Shown here piece by piece: positions 16,299 through 25,273 of a stretch of 64,000 nucleotides of DNA (its first letter is position 1; each line of letters begins with the position of its first letter). The notes under the pieces are model-generated. The model had not been told where the DNA came from. It was given only the letters and a program-made list of their open reading frames with translations, and made no database searches. Source of the DNA: JAUILA01 sp050289805. Its GTDB lineage: Bacteria; Bacteroidota; Bacteroidia; Cytophagales; Cyclobacteriaceae. The stretch spans positions 1 to 64,000 of the forward strand of contig JBNKGL010000012.1 of the NCBI GenBank assembly GCA_050289805.1, read 5' to 3'. A program made the position numbers and the translations under genes.

Positions 16299-17486
16299 TC
16301 AAAGATAACCTGCGTAATCACGGCTGCGTGCAACACGTTCCCGGTTACGCACGATAAGATAATTCTCACCCCTCTCTTTTGTACGATACCCCAGGAGGTG
16401 TAAAAAATCTCTTGCCATAAATCTGGCAACTTTCAAATTCACCCGTAGTGAATCTTTTTTTTCATTTACCCAGGAAATACCCGGGAGCAAGGTTAGAAAT
16501 GAATCAAAGCGAATAAAACGGAGGAAGCCCGAGATCCAGATGATGAAATCAGGGATTTTCCGTATGATGAAAAATCCGTCTTCACCCTGCTTCTGATAAA
16601 GGGGCATAAATATGCGGCCCTTTTTTGATGCATAGAGCATCTTCCCTTCACTGGTCGCCAGAAACTCATGTTTCCTTATAGGCTGAAAATTCTCAAAACC
16701 GGGTTCCATCTTAAAGGACTCTCCTGTTTCAATATGGTGATAATCAACAATCTCAAAAAAGTCATGACGTCCCCTCGTTTGCAGCGCCAGTTCTTCTTCA
16801 TAGTCGGTGAGTTCATCACTATTCGCCAAAATTCCGGTGGCTTTCAACACCAGGTTAATAAAGGCGACCTGGTTTTTAAAGGCCAGTTCCTCGTCATGTT
16901 GTCCCGCTTCAAACCCAATTGCGATATAGCCAAGTTCATTAATATAAGTAAGGAGCGGACCGTGCAGATATTCTTCAATCCCAAGCACTACCGGGACCGG
17001 GAATTTTAATGAGAATTTACGATTGATCATCGTATCATTAATCGTAATGAATGGAATCGTCTTGCTGGAGGTGGTATGGAGGTCGATGAAGTAAAACGGC
17101 CCGTTTCCCGAATTTAGAATAGATTGAATCTCATTGTAGAGGTCATATTGCTCGCGAATATCGAGGATCCCTGTATCAACCGGACCATCCTGAAAAAGGC
17201 GTAACCGCTCCGGTGTCCATAACCGGTTCAGGTCGCGCTCATGAAAGCGAATACCTTCCTTCAGGGCACTTAAATTACCTGCAAAGGCATACACATTACC
17301 TTGCAGGATTTCTCCGAATATTCCGAGACTGGATAATACATCCCGCAGGGCATGAACCCCTGACGGCTCATTACCATGGATACCTGCCGTAAAGATCACT
17401 GTCGGACCGGAACCGGTCTCAACTTTACCAATCAAACGCTGATCTAAACTCTGATACTTTCTGTTTTTATCCAGTGTCTTATCCAT
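16299..17486 (-). CDS. aspartoacylase / succinylglutamate desuccinylase-like zinc carboxypeptidase
   Basis: A member of the AstE/AspA branch of the M14 fold, which releases an acyl group from an N-acyl amino acid. I start at the ATG at 17486 (MDKTLDKNRK), giving 395 residues and an 8-nt overlap with the upstream gene; the alternative at 17507 overlaps by 29 nt. From this start, zinc ligands are H37 and E40 in GIHGNEPSG and H137 in FIDLHTTSS, with RDLNR binding substrate carboxylate. The C-terminal half is longer than in AstE and of unknown function. It is translationally coupled to the GCS2-CBS gene. Confidence 0.8.
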   Translation of the reverse strand: MDKTLDKNRKYQSLDQRLIGKVETGSGPTVIFTAGIHGNEPSGVHALRDVLSSLGIFGEILQGNVYAFAGNLSALKEGIRFHERDLNRLWTPERLRLFQDGPVDTGILDIREQYDLYNEIQSILNSGNGPFYFIDLHTTSSKTIPFITINDTMINRKFSLKFPVPVVLGIEEYLHGPLLTYINELGYIAIGFEAGQHDEELAFKNQVAFINLVLKATGILANSDELTDYEEELALQTRGRHDFFEIVDYHHIETGESFKMEPGFENFQPIRKHEFLATSEGKMLYASKKGRIFMPLYQKQGEDGFFIIRKIPDFIIWISGFLRFIRFDSFLTLLPGISWVNEKKDSLRVNLKVARFMARDFLHLLGYRTKERGENYLIVRNRERVARSRDYAGYL

Positions 17487-19335
17487 TTTTATAATTAACC
17501 AGGTCATTCCTGGTTAAGATTCCAATTAATTTCCTGTCCATTACCACTGGCAGGGATCCGATGCCGTGTTTTTTCATAAGTGCAACAGCATTTTCGATTA
17601 ATTCGTCCTCCGAAACAGAAATCAGGTCAACCACCATAATTTCAGCAGCGGTCAGATACGGATTAGCCTGAATTTTATCCTTATGCATCGCAATGTTTGT
17701 AGATGTGATTAAACCTACAAATTCCCCCTCACTGTTTTCCACAGGCATGTGATGAATATTTTTCCATTCCATCACGTACTCCACCATTTTAGCAAGATCA
17801 TGCTCATGCACTGTAAATAAATGCGTGGTCATATGGCGACTCACATGCCTCACAATGCCCAGGTCTGTATGTCCGGCGCCGCCCCATTCATTGAGTGAGA
17901 GATCCGTTTGCTGATAGCTATGGATCGCGCCGGTTAAAAGCGTTAGTGCATCCTCCCGTTTTTCTGTTTTAAGGAGATGGCGATAGTTCTGGATCATCCA
18001 GCGGGAACCGGTCATTCCCTGAATTCGTTCCTGAATCACACTCATGTAACGCCAGATCTCCTGGTCTTCCATCCCGATTTTCCGTAATCCCTCCATCGCA
18101 ATGGGAATGAATTCCTCCTGCACCAATCTTCCAGCGCTCATCCTGCCGTCCATCCAATGCATACTGGAAACGGAACCGCCCCTGGCAGCATTGATAAAAT
18201 TTATCTTCACATCCCGGAAATCCATTAAATCCTCCATCCTGTCATACTTTTCAGGTCGACCGAGCATCAATCCAACCCAAAGCGCCAAATTCGCTATTTC
18301 GTCAAGTACAGACGGACCGCTTGGCATATACCTGTTTTCAATTCTCAGGTGAGGAACGCCATTCGTGGTTCCGTAGCATGGCCTGTTCCAACGGTATATG
18401 GTTCCGTTATGGAGGTTTAGCGCACGCAGTTTTGGCACCCCTCCTTCCCGTAGCACCTGCATACTGTCTTCTTCTATATCGGAACTCAGGAGGATCTTAT
18501 ACCGTGCAACATCATCCTTATAAATATCGGTGACTGACTTTATCCAGTTTTTCCCAAACGTCACCCTTGGTTCCATTTCATTCAGGAAGCTGGATGTACA
18601 TCGTGTATCGATACTTTGCTGAAAAAGCGCAATGCGCGTTTCACTCCACAATTCTCTCCCCAGCAGCAGCGGCGAGTTAGTGGATATAGCCAGCAATGGT
18701 CCTGATATAGCTTGCGCCCAGTTATAGCTGGGAACAAAATCATCCGGATCAATCTGCAGATGCATCTGAAAGCTTGTATTACAGGCTTCAAATAAGACTG
18801 AATCATGTGTCAAAGACAATTCATCCACACCAATCAGGTGTAATTCGAAATCACGTCCCCTGATCTGCCGGATCACATCGTTGAGCGCCTTATATCGGGG
18901 TATTGGTGTCATAAATTCATCCGTGAGATGTCTTTTCAGAACGGTTGGAAGGATTCCGGTAAGAAGCACTTTGCTGTCAAGGCTCGCTGCTGCCTCCCCT
19001 GCCTTTTTTAAAAGTGCTTTCAGCGATGTTTCCATGCTTAAAAAGCTATCCGGTCCCAGCATCACCGGATCCAGGTTCAATTCAAGATTGAACAATCCCA
19101 ATTCTGTCGTGAAGTGCGGGTCATCGATGGTTTGAAGAATCTCCATCGCCTTGGTCGAAGGCGACCAATCATCATTTACAATACAGAATTCCTGTTCGGC
19201 ACCAATACGTAAATAGCCCCGTTCAATTATGTTATTATCCAACATATACTCCAGGGATTCGATGTCGAGGAGAAGTTTGTGTATAAAATGACCGCGGTCC
19301 TTCTTGCTTACTTGCCGAACCTTATGTTCGCCCAT
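17479..19335 (-). CDS. GCS2-like carboxylate-amine ligase fused to two CBS domains
   Basis: I start at the ATG at 19335 (MGEHKVRQVS), giving 618 residues; the open frame extends 32 codons upstream with sequence unlike the family. Residues about 20-470 resemble the glutamate-cysteine ligase GCS2 family, with the ATP/Glu site GAEQEFCIV, a His/Glu-rich core, and PHLRIENRYMPSGPS. The last 130 residues form a CBS pair (VEYVMEWKNIHHMPV and VVDLISVSEDELIENAVALM), which usually binds adenosine nucleotides. This suggests an energy-regulated ligase joining an amine to a glutamate-like carboxylate. The true substrate is unknown. Confidence 0.72.
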   Translation of the reverse strand: MGEHKVRQVSKKDRGHFIHKLLLDIESLEYMLDNNIIERGYLRIGAEQEFCIVNDDWSPSTKAMEILQTIDDPHFTTELGLFNLELNLDPVMLGPDSFLSMETSLKALLKKAGEAAASLDSKVLLTGILPTVLKRHLTDEFMTPIPRYKALNDVIRQIRGRDFELHLIGVDELSLTHDSVLFEACNTSFQMHLQIDPDDFVPSYNWAQAISGPLLAISTNSPLLLGRELWSETRIALFQQSIDTRCTSSFLNEMEPRVTFGKNWIKSVTDIYKDDVARYKILLSSDIEEDSMQVLREGGVPKLRALNLHNGTIYRWNRPCYGTTNGVPHLRIENRYMPSGPSVLDEIANLALWVGLMLGRPEKYDRMEDLMDFRDVKINFINAARGGSVSSMHWMDGRMSAGRLVQEEFIPIAMEGLRKIGMEDQEIWRYMSVIQERIQGMTGSRWMIQNYRHLLKTEKREDALTLLTGAIHSYQQTDLSLNEWGGAGHTDLGIVRHVSRHMTTHLFTVHEHDLAKMVEYVMEWKNIHHMPVENSEGEFVGLITSTNIAMHKDKIQANPYLTAAEIMVVDLISVSEDELIENAVALMKKHGIGSLPVVMDRKLIGILTRNDLVNYKNG

Positions 19336-19455
19336 AATCGATGTAATTGATCCATTTAAATTTACAACGCCGAGCAACTGTGAACGGTGACGCGTATCAG
19401 GATAATGAATGATCCTGTACCATGAATCCAATAATTTTAAGCCCGGAAGGAAATT

Positions 19456-20637
19456 TCAACGCAGGTTTTTAATGACAACATCAAGCGTATCACTAAGTGT
19501 TTCATTGAAGCCCAGCTGCGAAAAAACTATCTTCCCCCCTTTATCGATGACATAAAGCGAGGGATATGCATTAACGTTGTAAAGGCTATCGGCCGATTTA
19601 TCATTGAGTAAAATGGAATAGCGAAGATCATTCTTTTCCACGAACCCGGGAAGGCGCTTCAACCCATTCTCATCATTATCGAGGCTGTTCACACCGATTA
19701 CGATTACATCCTCACCATACTTCCCGTAAATTTCATTCAGGTGTGGAATCGCCTGGATACAGGGCATACAGGACATATACCAAAAATCCATTACCACTAC
19801 TCTTCCTGCAGCGTCATGAAGCGACCAGGTGTTGTTTTCCTTCCAGAGCCTTCCGGTAAAATCGGGCGCATCAGAACCTGAATCGAGAAGTTTATATTCT
19901 GTAGGATCCCTGGGGATATAGGCTGATACAGGAAAATTGCTGGTCAAATGTCGTTGCTTAGCCTTGAAATCTGCACGGGTAAGCGTATTAAACCTGATAT
20001 TGGATAGCTTCCAGTGGTTGTATTGATAATTTCCCTGAAACATAACCTGAAAGCTTTTTTCATTGATGATCAGTTCATCAGGATCAACCCAGTAATGCCT
20101 CTCCTGCTGATAAAAGGGATCTTCGTCAGGTTCCTTGATCGTAATATGGTATCGCCCATCCGGTTCCCTGACTAATGCAGACTGATTCAATGTATCCTTT
20201 ACCTGTTTTAACAGTTCGGAAGGCTCCATAAAATTTATAGCAATCGCATCACCGGCGGTATTTCCGGTAATTACCCAATCCTCTCCCAGGTGCGGCCTGA
20301 AGGTGGTAACTGCAGAATCCTTATAAATAACCTGGTAGATTGTATCCAGGTCATAGAGATTGCCCCAAGACGAGCCCTCTTTTTTTACATCCATCCAAAT
20401 CATCCCGTGGAAAACAGAATCTTCCGGAATACGCATCATCTCCACATCTACCGGATAGATAAGTGTGTCATCTCTGTCAAAATACTTAGCCCGGTAGGTT
20501 ACAGAATAAGATATGCTTGCGCGAGTATTATAAGCCTCAACCACATCTCGCAGTAATTCATCTGAAGACACATAATCGTTACTACAGGCAACAGAAAAGA
20601 ACAAAAGCGATAGTAGAATAGAAGAATTTATTCTCAT
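19456..20637 (-). CDS. TlpA/ResA-like thioredoxin-domain lipoprotein with long N-terminal domain
   Basis: A 393-residue lipoprotein (lipobox SVAC, lipidated C18). Residues about 20-245 are an uncharacterised beta-rich domain; about 250-393 form a TlpA-type thioredoxin fold with the redox motif CMPC in FWYMSCMPCIQAIPH and a cis-Pro loop at NAYPSLYVID. It should work in the periplasm as a disulfide reductase or in cytochrome maturation. It is the distal gene of a leftward run of envelope proteins, 15 nt from the one upstream. Confidence 0.82.
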   Translation of the reverse strand: MRINSSILLSLLFFSVACSNDYVSSDELLRDVVEAYNTRASISYSVTYRAKYFDRDDTLIYPVDVEMMRIPEDSVFHGMIWMDVKKEGSSWGNLYDLDTIYQVIYKDSAVTTFRPHLGEDWVITGNTAGDAIAINFMEPSELLKQVKDTLNQSALVREPDGRYHITIKEPDEDPFYQQERHYWVDPDELIINEKSFQVMFQGNYQYNHWKLSNIRFNTLTRADFKAKQRHLTSNFPVSAYIPRDPTEYKLLDSGSDAPDFTGRLWKENNTWSLHDAAGRVVVMDFWYMSCMPCIQAIPHLNEIYGKYGEDVIVIGVNSLDNDENGLKRLPGFVEKNDLRYSILLNDKSADSLYNVNAYPSLYVIDKGGKIVFSQLGFNETLSDTLDVVIKNLR

Positions 20638-20652
20638 ACAATTCCTGAAATA

Positions 20653-21381
20653 TCAGAATTCCTGATTCATGACGATAATATCAGAACCAAGGTATGAATT
20701 ATTCTTTAACGAATACCAATGTCGCATATGAGGGATTCTGATTCCATCATACTCCACCAATCCCTGGAAAACGATCCGCTCACCGGCATCCGGATTGTCG
20801 GGTTCAATCAACTCCATTCCCATGGCGCTATAGGTATCCGGATCCAGAAATATTTTCCAGACCGGTTTCAATAAGGGTTTCTTCCATTCAATAGTAAATA
20901 CGAGTGCACGACTGCCCTGAAAAGTTGCGGTAGTTACGTCTCCCAGGTTTCTGATGCGGGAGAGGTCCAGGCTCATGGGCAGTCCGTACATTACGCGATA
21001 AAAATCCCGGTAGCCTGAAACACGGTCGGGATAGAGCCTGTACCGCGCACGTAATTCCTCATCGAACTGCTCACTTCCGTCGAGAAGCACCATGGGCCTG
21101 CCATTGGCATCCATGCTGTAGGTGGTGAGGTGATCCTCCCTGTTTCTTACCAGGGAAAAGGTGCCATCCGCAACATTCAAATATATTTCAGAAAATCTGG
21201 TGGGATTCCCAACACGGGGCTCCTCAACATGAAAATTAAGCAGGGTACTCTGCCACTTTCCTGAAGGATCATGGAATGACCGGCTGCTGCTGAGCGTTTG
21301 TCGTGTTCTTTCGGAGATTGCATTATCAGGCACAAACCATCCCAGTGAAGCAAGCAAAAAAATAGAAAAAATCAGACGCAT
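20653..21381 (-). CDS. secreted protein of unknown function (DUF6503-like)
   Basis: 242 residues with a signal peptide (hydrophobic 3-16). It begins, after the signal, with a SFHDPSGKW stretch and continues as alternating beta-strands, resembling the DUF6503 family recalled from Bacteroidota, which may adopt an outer-membrane lipoprotein-carrier-like fold. No catalytic motif is visible. It lies 61 nt downstream of the DUF2927-like gene and 15 nt upstream of the TlpA-like gene. Confidence 0.6.
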   Translation of the reverse strand: MRLIFSIFLLASLGWFVPDNAISERTRQTLSSSRSFHDPSGKWQSTLLNFHVEEPRVGNPTRFSEIYLNVADGTFSLVRNREDHLTTYSMDANGRPMVLLDGSEQFDEELRARYRLYPDRVSGYRDFYRVMYGLPMSLDLSRIRNLGDVTTATFQGSRALVFTIEWKKPLLKPVWKIFLDPDTYSAMGMELIEPDNPDAGERIVFQGLVEYDGIRIPHMRHWYSLKNNSYLGSDIIVMNQEF

Positions 21382-21442
21382 TGAAGTAAGGGGTTTTACT
21401 TACCATACGACAGTCTTACACTCCGGGTTTAGCAGAATGTCA

Positions 21443-22162
21443 TTAATCTGCGTTTTCTTCCCTGTAAATATTCTGAATTACAGCAGTACTCCCAACTTTA
21501 TCCAGTCCGACAACCATATTGGGATGGTAAAGCAAGCGTATCAACTCACGGTCGATATCAATATAGTCATTGGTTGTTGTCCAGTCCTGCTGAAATATGC
21601 TGTTCGGGTATCGATAGGAATCTTTTGCCAGGCCCAGGGACTGTGTTAGTTCTTCCCGCAATAAATGGCGCTGTGCCACATCATCCGCCCGCTTGGTGTC
21701 GACATACATATGCCCGCCAATCAGTTCTGCCCTTTGATTGAAAATAATGTAAAAGAGTCCCCAGTTCGATGAAATATATTGACTTTGATAGGGAAAGTGA
21801 CCGGCATAATCATTTCCGCTGCCCAGAAACAGATAGAAATTGGCTTCGAGTGAGTCCTGCACCTCTATCATTTCAAATCCATCGGTCACCAATGAGTTAA
21901 TTTCATTTTTCACCCGATCAAATTCCTGTTTCAGCGCGCTCGACGGATCACCGCCAACAAAAATCTTCATTGGAACTTTCCATTTTCTGGTGATCTCCGG
22001 GTATGATCCAAACTCAAATCCGAGTGCAATCTCATTAAAATAAACAATCGATTCCTCCTGGAAATCTGTAAACTCTTTTACTGCAACGGATTCATCATCG
22101 CTACAGGATATCAAACAAAACCCTATCAGTAAAAAAAGAAAATATCGGGTTGTCTTAATCAT
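21443..22162 (-). CDS. lipoprotein with DUF2927-like putative protease fold
   Basis: 239 residues, lipobox ISC with C20. The stretch LLREELTQSLGLAKDSYRYP and the following SIFQQDW match the DUF2927 family as I recall it. That family sits near metallopeptidases, but here the usual HExxH is replaced by REELTQ, so catalysis is doubtful. Overlaps the upstream gene by 4 nt, so it is coupled to it. Confidence 0.6.
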   Translation of the reverse strand: MIKTTRYFLFLLIGFCLISCSDDESVAVKEFTDFQEESIVYFNEIALGFEFGSYPEITRKWKVPMKIFVGGDPSSALKQEFDRVKNEINSLVTDGFEMIEVQDSLEANFYLFLGSGNDYAGHFPYQSQYISSNWGLFYIIFNQRAELIGGHMYVDTKRADDVAQRHLLREELTQSLGLAKDSYRYPNSIFQQDWTTTNDYIDIDRELIRLLYHPNMVVGLDKVGSTAVIQNIYREENAD

Positions 22163-22686
22163 TTTTCCAGGAGTTTACGATAGCTTATGGCTTTGCCTTC
22201 AAGATCTGTTCCTATTTTTTTTAATTTCTTATTTAAGGGATACCCCTCCGATCCATCGCTGTTTATCCAGAATTCCAGGTTTCCATCCGTAAAGTGGTAA
22301 ATGGTTTTTGAAATGATTGACTTTTCAGGATCATACCATTCAGAATCACCATTCGACTCGGCCACCGACTGATTCCAGAATTTCGGACGATTGAATTGTA
22401 CTTCGGTAATTTCAACGTTTACAAGCAGACCATTCGTAAAAATAAAATGTTCGGAATAGGTACCGGTTTCCGTCTCACTTGAAAACGTTATTATTTCAGT
22501 ATCGGGGGCGGACAAATATCCTGTGATCTCACCAGATCTGCCTTCACTATCAATATGATCTATTTTCCGAAAATTCTTTTCCTGTTCCTCTTGAAGCAAC
22601 AGAACTTCACTCTTAGAGGACTGAGCGATCAAAGAATGAACCATTCCGCCCATCAGTACCGCAATCAATAAAATACTATACCTCAT
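22159..22686 (-). CDS. secreted hypothetical protein
   Basis: 175 residues with a Sec signal peptide ending near SLIAQS. The mature part is beta-rich and acidic and contains an FITNG-like strand pattern but no motif I recognise. Its start overlaps the upstream stop by 1 nt and its stop overlaps the DUF2927-like start by 4 nt, so it belongs to one translationally coupled run. Confidence 0.6.
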   Translation of the reverse strand: MRYSILLIAVLMGGMVHSLIAQSSKSEVLLLQEEQEKNFRKIDHIDSEGRSGEITGYLSAPDTEIITFSSETETGTYSEHFIFTNGLLVNVEITEVQFNRPKFWNQSVAESNGDSEWYDPEKSIISKTIYHFTDGNLEFWINSDGSEGYPLNKKLKKIGTDLEGKAISYRKLLEK

Positions 22687-23099
22687 TACTTCATTTTTTC
22701 CGTGCTCAGCACAAACGGTGATTCAGACATCTGAAACATCAACTGGTCACCCCTGCCTGCCACAATAAATTTCATCAAAATATTTTTATTCTTCCGGTCA
22801 AAGAACTGCAGGTCACCGGTGTCTTCATCAAATTTCCAACGCGCATTTTCTATGAAGAACTGAGGTATACGAGTGCTGAAACCCGCTTTGCCGGATTTCG
22901 AAATCACTATGAAACTTCCTTCCAGGGCGGCCGTAATTAATTTCAGGTCGCTTTCTGTTGCCTGATCGTACTCAAACGTTCCGTTTAGTGTAGCCTCAAT
23001 TACTTTCCATGTACCGACCAGATCATCACTGCTCTGACTAAAAAGATCAGTAAATATACAGAATAAAATGGGTGTAAATATAACGTACTTCATCCTCAA
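22686..23099 (-). CDS. secreted lipocalin-like hypothetical protein
   Basis: 137 residues with a signal peptide ending near FSQSS. DLVGTWKVIEATLNG followed by strands with FIENARWKFDEDTGDLQF is the layout of small lipocalin-like proteins of Bacteroidota, where GxW opens the barrel. Ligand unknown. It heads the leftward envelope-protein run and is divergent from the DUF4159 gene. Confidence 0.6.
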   Translation of the reverse strand: MRMKYVIFTPILFCIFTDLFSQSSDDLVGTWKVIEATLNGTFEYDQATESDLKLITAALEGSFIVISKSGKAGFSTRIPQFFIENARWKFDEDTGDLQFFDRKNKNILMKFIVAGRGDQLMFQMSESPFVLSTEKMK

Positions 23100-23181
23100 T
23101 CGTTAAAAGGAAAGATACCATGCTTGCTGAATAAGAACAAACTCAGGCATTCGCAATTGAAAATAATTAGCTAATTTGGAG

Positions 23182-23865
23182 ATGATGAAAAAGGGATTCT
23201 GTTTGATTTTTTTACTTCTGGTTGCTGCACTCACTATGCCAACCCAGGGCCAGGTGAAAGTCCGTATCGCCAAACTGAAGTATGATGGAGGTGGTGACTG
23301 GTATGCGAACAAAACGGCATTACCCAATCTGATCGAATTTTGTAACCGCGAACTGAACATGAATCTGCAAGCTGAAGATGATGTTGTTGATGTAGGAAGT
23401 CCGGAATTGTTCCTATACCCCTATGTCTATATGACAGGTCATGGTAATGTTGTATTCTCAGACTCGGATGCCGAAAACCTGAGAACATACCTGGAAGCCG
23501 GTGGGTTTCTTCATATTGATGATAACTATGGCCTGGATCAGTTTATCCGCATAGAAATGAAAAAAGTATTTCCTGAGTTGGAATTTGTAGAACTGCCATT
23601 TGATCATCCGATATACAATCAGAAATTTAAATTTACTGAGGGATTGCCTAAAATTCATGAGCACGATGGTAAGCCGGCACAGGGCTTCGGGCTTATGTGG
23701 AAAGGCCGGTTGGTTTGCTTCTACAGTTATGAATGTGATCTTGGAAACGGATGGGAAGATCCCAGCATACATAATGACCCTGAAGAGAAGCGGCAGGCTG
23801 CGCTGCGAATGGGGGCAAATATTCTCACGTATGCCTTCACGCAAAAACAACGAATGACACCATGA
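23182..23865 (+). CDS. secreted DUF4159-domain protein
   Basis: About 227 residues. The start is the ATG of MMKKGFCLIF; the open frame also offers an upstream TTG two codons earlier. A signal peptide ends near PTQG. The mature part is the DUF4159 domain: KVRIAKLKYDGGGDWYANKTAL, FLYPYVYMTGHGNVVFSD, and GGFLHIDDNYG, a Rossmann-like glutamine-amidotransferase-like fold without an obvious catalytic Cys. In other Bacteroidota it often accompanies MoxR/VWA envelope genes, which are not here. Its stop overlaps the next start by 4 nt. A TAATTTG sequence lies just upstream. Confidence 0.8.
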   Translation: MMKKGFCLIFLLLVAALTMPTQGQVKVRIAKLKYDGGGDWYANKTALPNLIEFCNRELNMNLQAEDDVVDVGSPELFLYPYVYMTGHGNVVFSDSDAENLRTYLEAGGFLHIDDNYGLDQFIRIEMKKVFPELEFVELPFDHPIYNQKFKFTEGLPKIHEHDGKPAQGFGLMWKGRLVCFYSYECDLGNGWEDPSIHNDPEEKRQAALRMGANILTYAFTQKQRMTP

Positions 23866-24722
23866 ACAGAAAAGACGCGATGAGGCTTATGGCAGCCTCG
23901 ATGATGATACCTTCCGTTGGGTACCCGATGGTTACAAATCCGAATGCGGGTTCCAACATATCAGGCCGGATCAAGCAATCAATTGTTCGATGGTGTTTCA
24001 ATAGTATTCCATTAGATGTATTGGCGGATGCGGCTGCTGAAATGGGTTATGGCTCAGTTGAGCTCCTGGGACCAGATGAATGGGATGTAGTTCTGAAGAA
24101 GGGACTTACCTGTGCGATGGCTTATGCGAATGATCACGGTTTAACTCGTGGTTTCAATGACCCCTCCCTGCATTCATCACTTCAGGAGCAATATGCGTTG
24201 AATATTCCAAAAGCTGAAGCCGCAGGACTGAAACAGGTAATTGCATTTTCTGGTAACCGAAATGGCATGGCAGATGATGAAGGTCTTGAGAATTGTGCCC
24301 GGGGACTGGAGCCAGTTATCAAAATCGCGGAGAAACATAATATAATTGTCAGCATGGAGCTTCTCAACAGCAAGCGGGATCATGCCGATTATATGTGTGA
24401 CAATACCTCCTGGGGAGTCAAACTGGTAGATAAGGTTGGCTCACCCAATTTCCGTTTGCTATATGATATCTATCACATGCAGGTACAGGAGGGTAATATC
24501 ATTGCCACAATTCGCAAGTATGGCGATTATTTCAGCCACTATCATACTGCGGGGGTTCCGGGTCGAAATGAAATCGATGATTCGCAGGAATTATACTACC
24601 CTGCCATTATGAATGCCATTGCCGAATCAGGATTTACAGGATTTGTTGGTCAGGAATTCATTCCGGCAAAGCCGGATAAACTTGCCTCACTGGCACAGGC
24701 AAAGAAAATCTGTGATGTCTGA
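23862..24722 (+). CDS. hydroxypyruvate isomerase-like TIM-barrel protein
   Basis: 286 residues of the xylose-isomerase-like TIM-barrel (AP endonuclease 2) superfamily. Metal-site motifs are readable: SMELLNSK, YDIYHMQVQEG, HYHTAGVPGRNEI and GQEFIP, the pattern of hydroxypyruvate isomerase (Hyi). Residues 1-25 (MNRKDAMRLMAASMMIPSVG) look like a weak twin-arginine-type signal with RK in place of RR, so export is possible. It overlaps the DUF4159 gene by 4 nt, an unusual pairing. Confidence 0.82.
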   Translation: MNRKDAMRLMAASMMIPSVGYPMVTNPNAGSNISGRIKQSIVRWCFNSIPLDVLADAAAEMGYGSVELLGPDEWDVVLKKGLTCAMAYANDHGLTRGFNDPSLHSSLQEQYALNIPKAEAAGLKQVIAFSGNRNGMADDEGLENCARGLEPVIKIAEKHNIIVSMELLNSKRDHADYMCDNTSWGVKLVDKVGSPNFRLLYDIYHMQVQEGNIIATIRKYGDYFSHYHTAGVPGRNEIDDSQELYYPAIMNAIAESGFTGFVGQEFIPAKPDKLASLAQAKKICDV

Positions 24723-24828
24723 AATTAGTTGTTGTCGACTAGTATAGTAGTATGATTCTCCCATTGGAGATTGTGGATGAATGGATCGCCTTCCCTATTG
24801 GATCATCTACTAAAAACTATCCACTACA

Positions 24829-24855
24829 CGTCGTCCCGAACTTGTTTCGGGATCC
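24829..24855. repeat. REP-like palindrome, family B, left copy
   Basis: Core CCCGAACTTGTTTCGGG forms a hairpin and is preceded by CGTCGT. It matches the reverse complement of the copy at 25094-25119, apart from C/T and G/A changes that mostly preserve pairing. Confidence 0.8.
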
Positions 24856-24964
24856 CCAACGAAGGATTACACACTTAACAACCTGCCCTTGACAGACAAC
24901 TTAATTCAGGGTCTCCATAGCATTATTTTGCAAAAATGTCCGTAGGATTAATTATCAATACCCT

Positions 24965-25117
24965 ATGAATTATGGAGGGCATGTCTACATCATGACTAAC
25001 TATTACAGAACAACCTTTTATATTGGTGTAACTGCAGATTTAGTTTTACGAAAAATGGAGCATAAGTTGGGCAATTTTATTGAATGCTCCGGGGGTCCTG
25101 AAACAAGTTCAGGATGA
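24965..25117 (+). pseudogene. GIY-YIG endonuclease remnant (50 codons)
   Basis: The frame from ATG 24965 reads MNYGGHVYIMTNYYRTTFYI then GVTADLVLRKMEHKLGNF. This is the N-terminal half of the small GIY-YIG proteins found in many Bacteroidota (VYIMTN...YIGVT...LRKR..EHK), including the catalytic tyrosines and Arg. It then runs straight into a REP-like palindrome, whose codons supply the last residues and the TGA. The expected C-terminal half with the catalytic Glu is missing, so I call it truncated. Confidence 0.75.
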
Positions 25118-25119
25118 CG
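25094..25119. repeat. REP-like palindrome, family B, right copy
   Basis: Core CCTGAAACAAGTTCAGG followed by ATGACG, in inverted orientation to the copy at 24829. It truncates the GIY-YIG frame. Confidence 0.8.
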
Positions 25120-25273
25120 TTGGGTGGGTGATTCCGAATGTTCCACGCTCATGAAGAAGTCACCCCATGTTTTTGGTTTCCACTTTAGGCTGGTTCATTT
25201 ATATCCGTAAGTCACGAAATGCAGGGACTCCGTTAGACCCTCATGAAACGATTACCGCAATTCACCAAATAAA

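Noticed and set aside
23103..23360. Minus-strand frame between the lipocalin-like and DUF4159 genes
   Set aside because: Mostly antisense to the DUF4159 coding region, without signal or domain.
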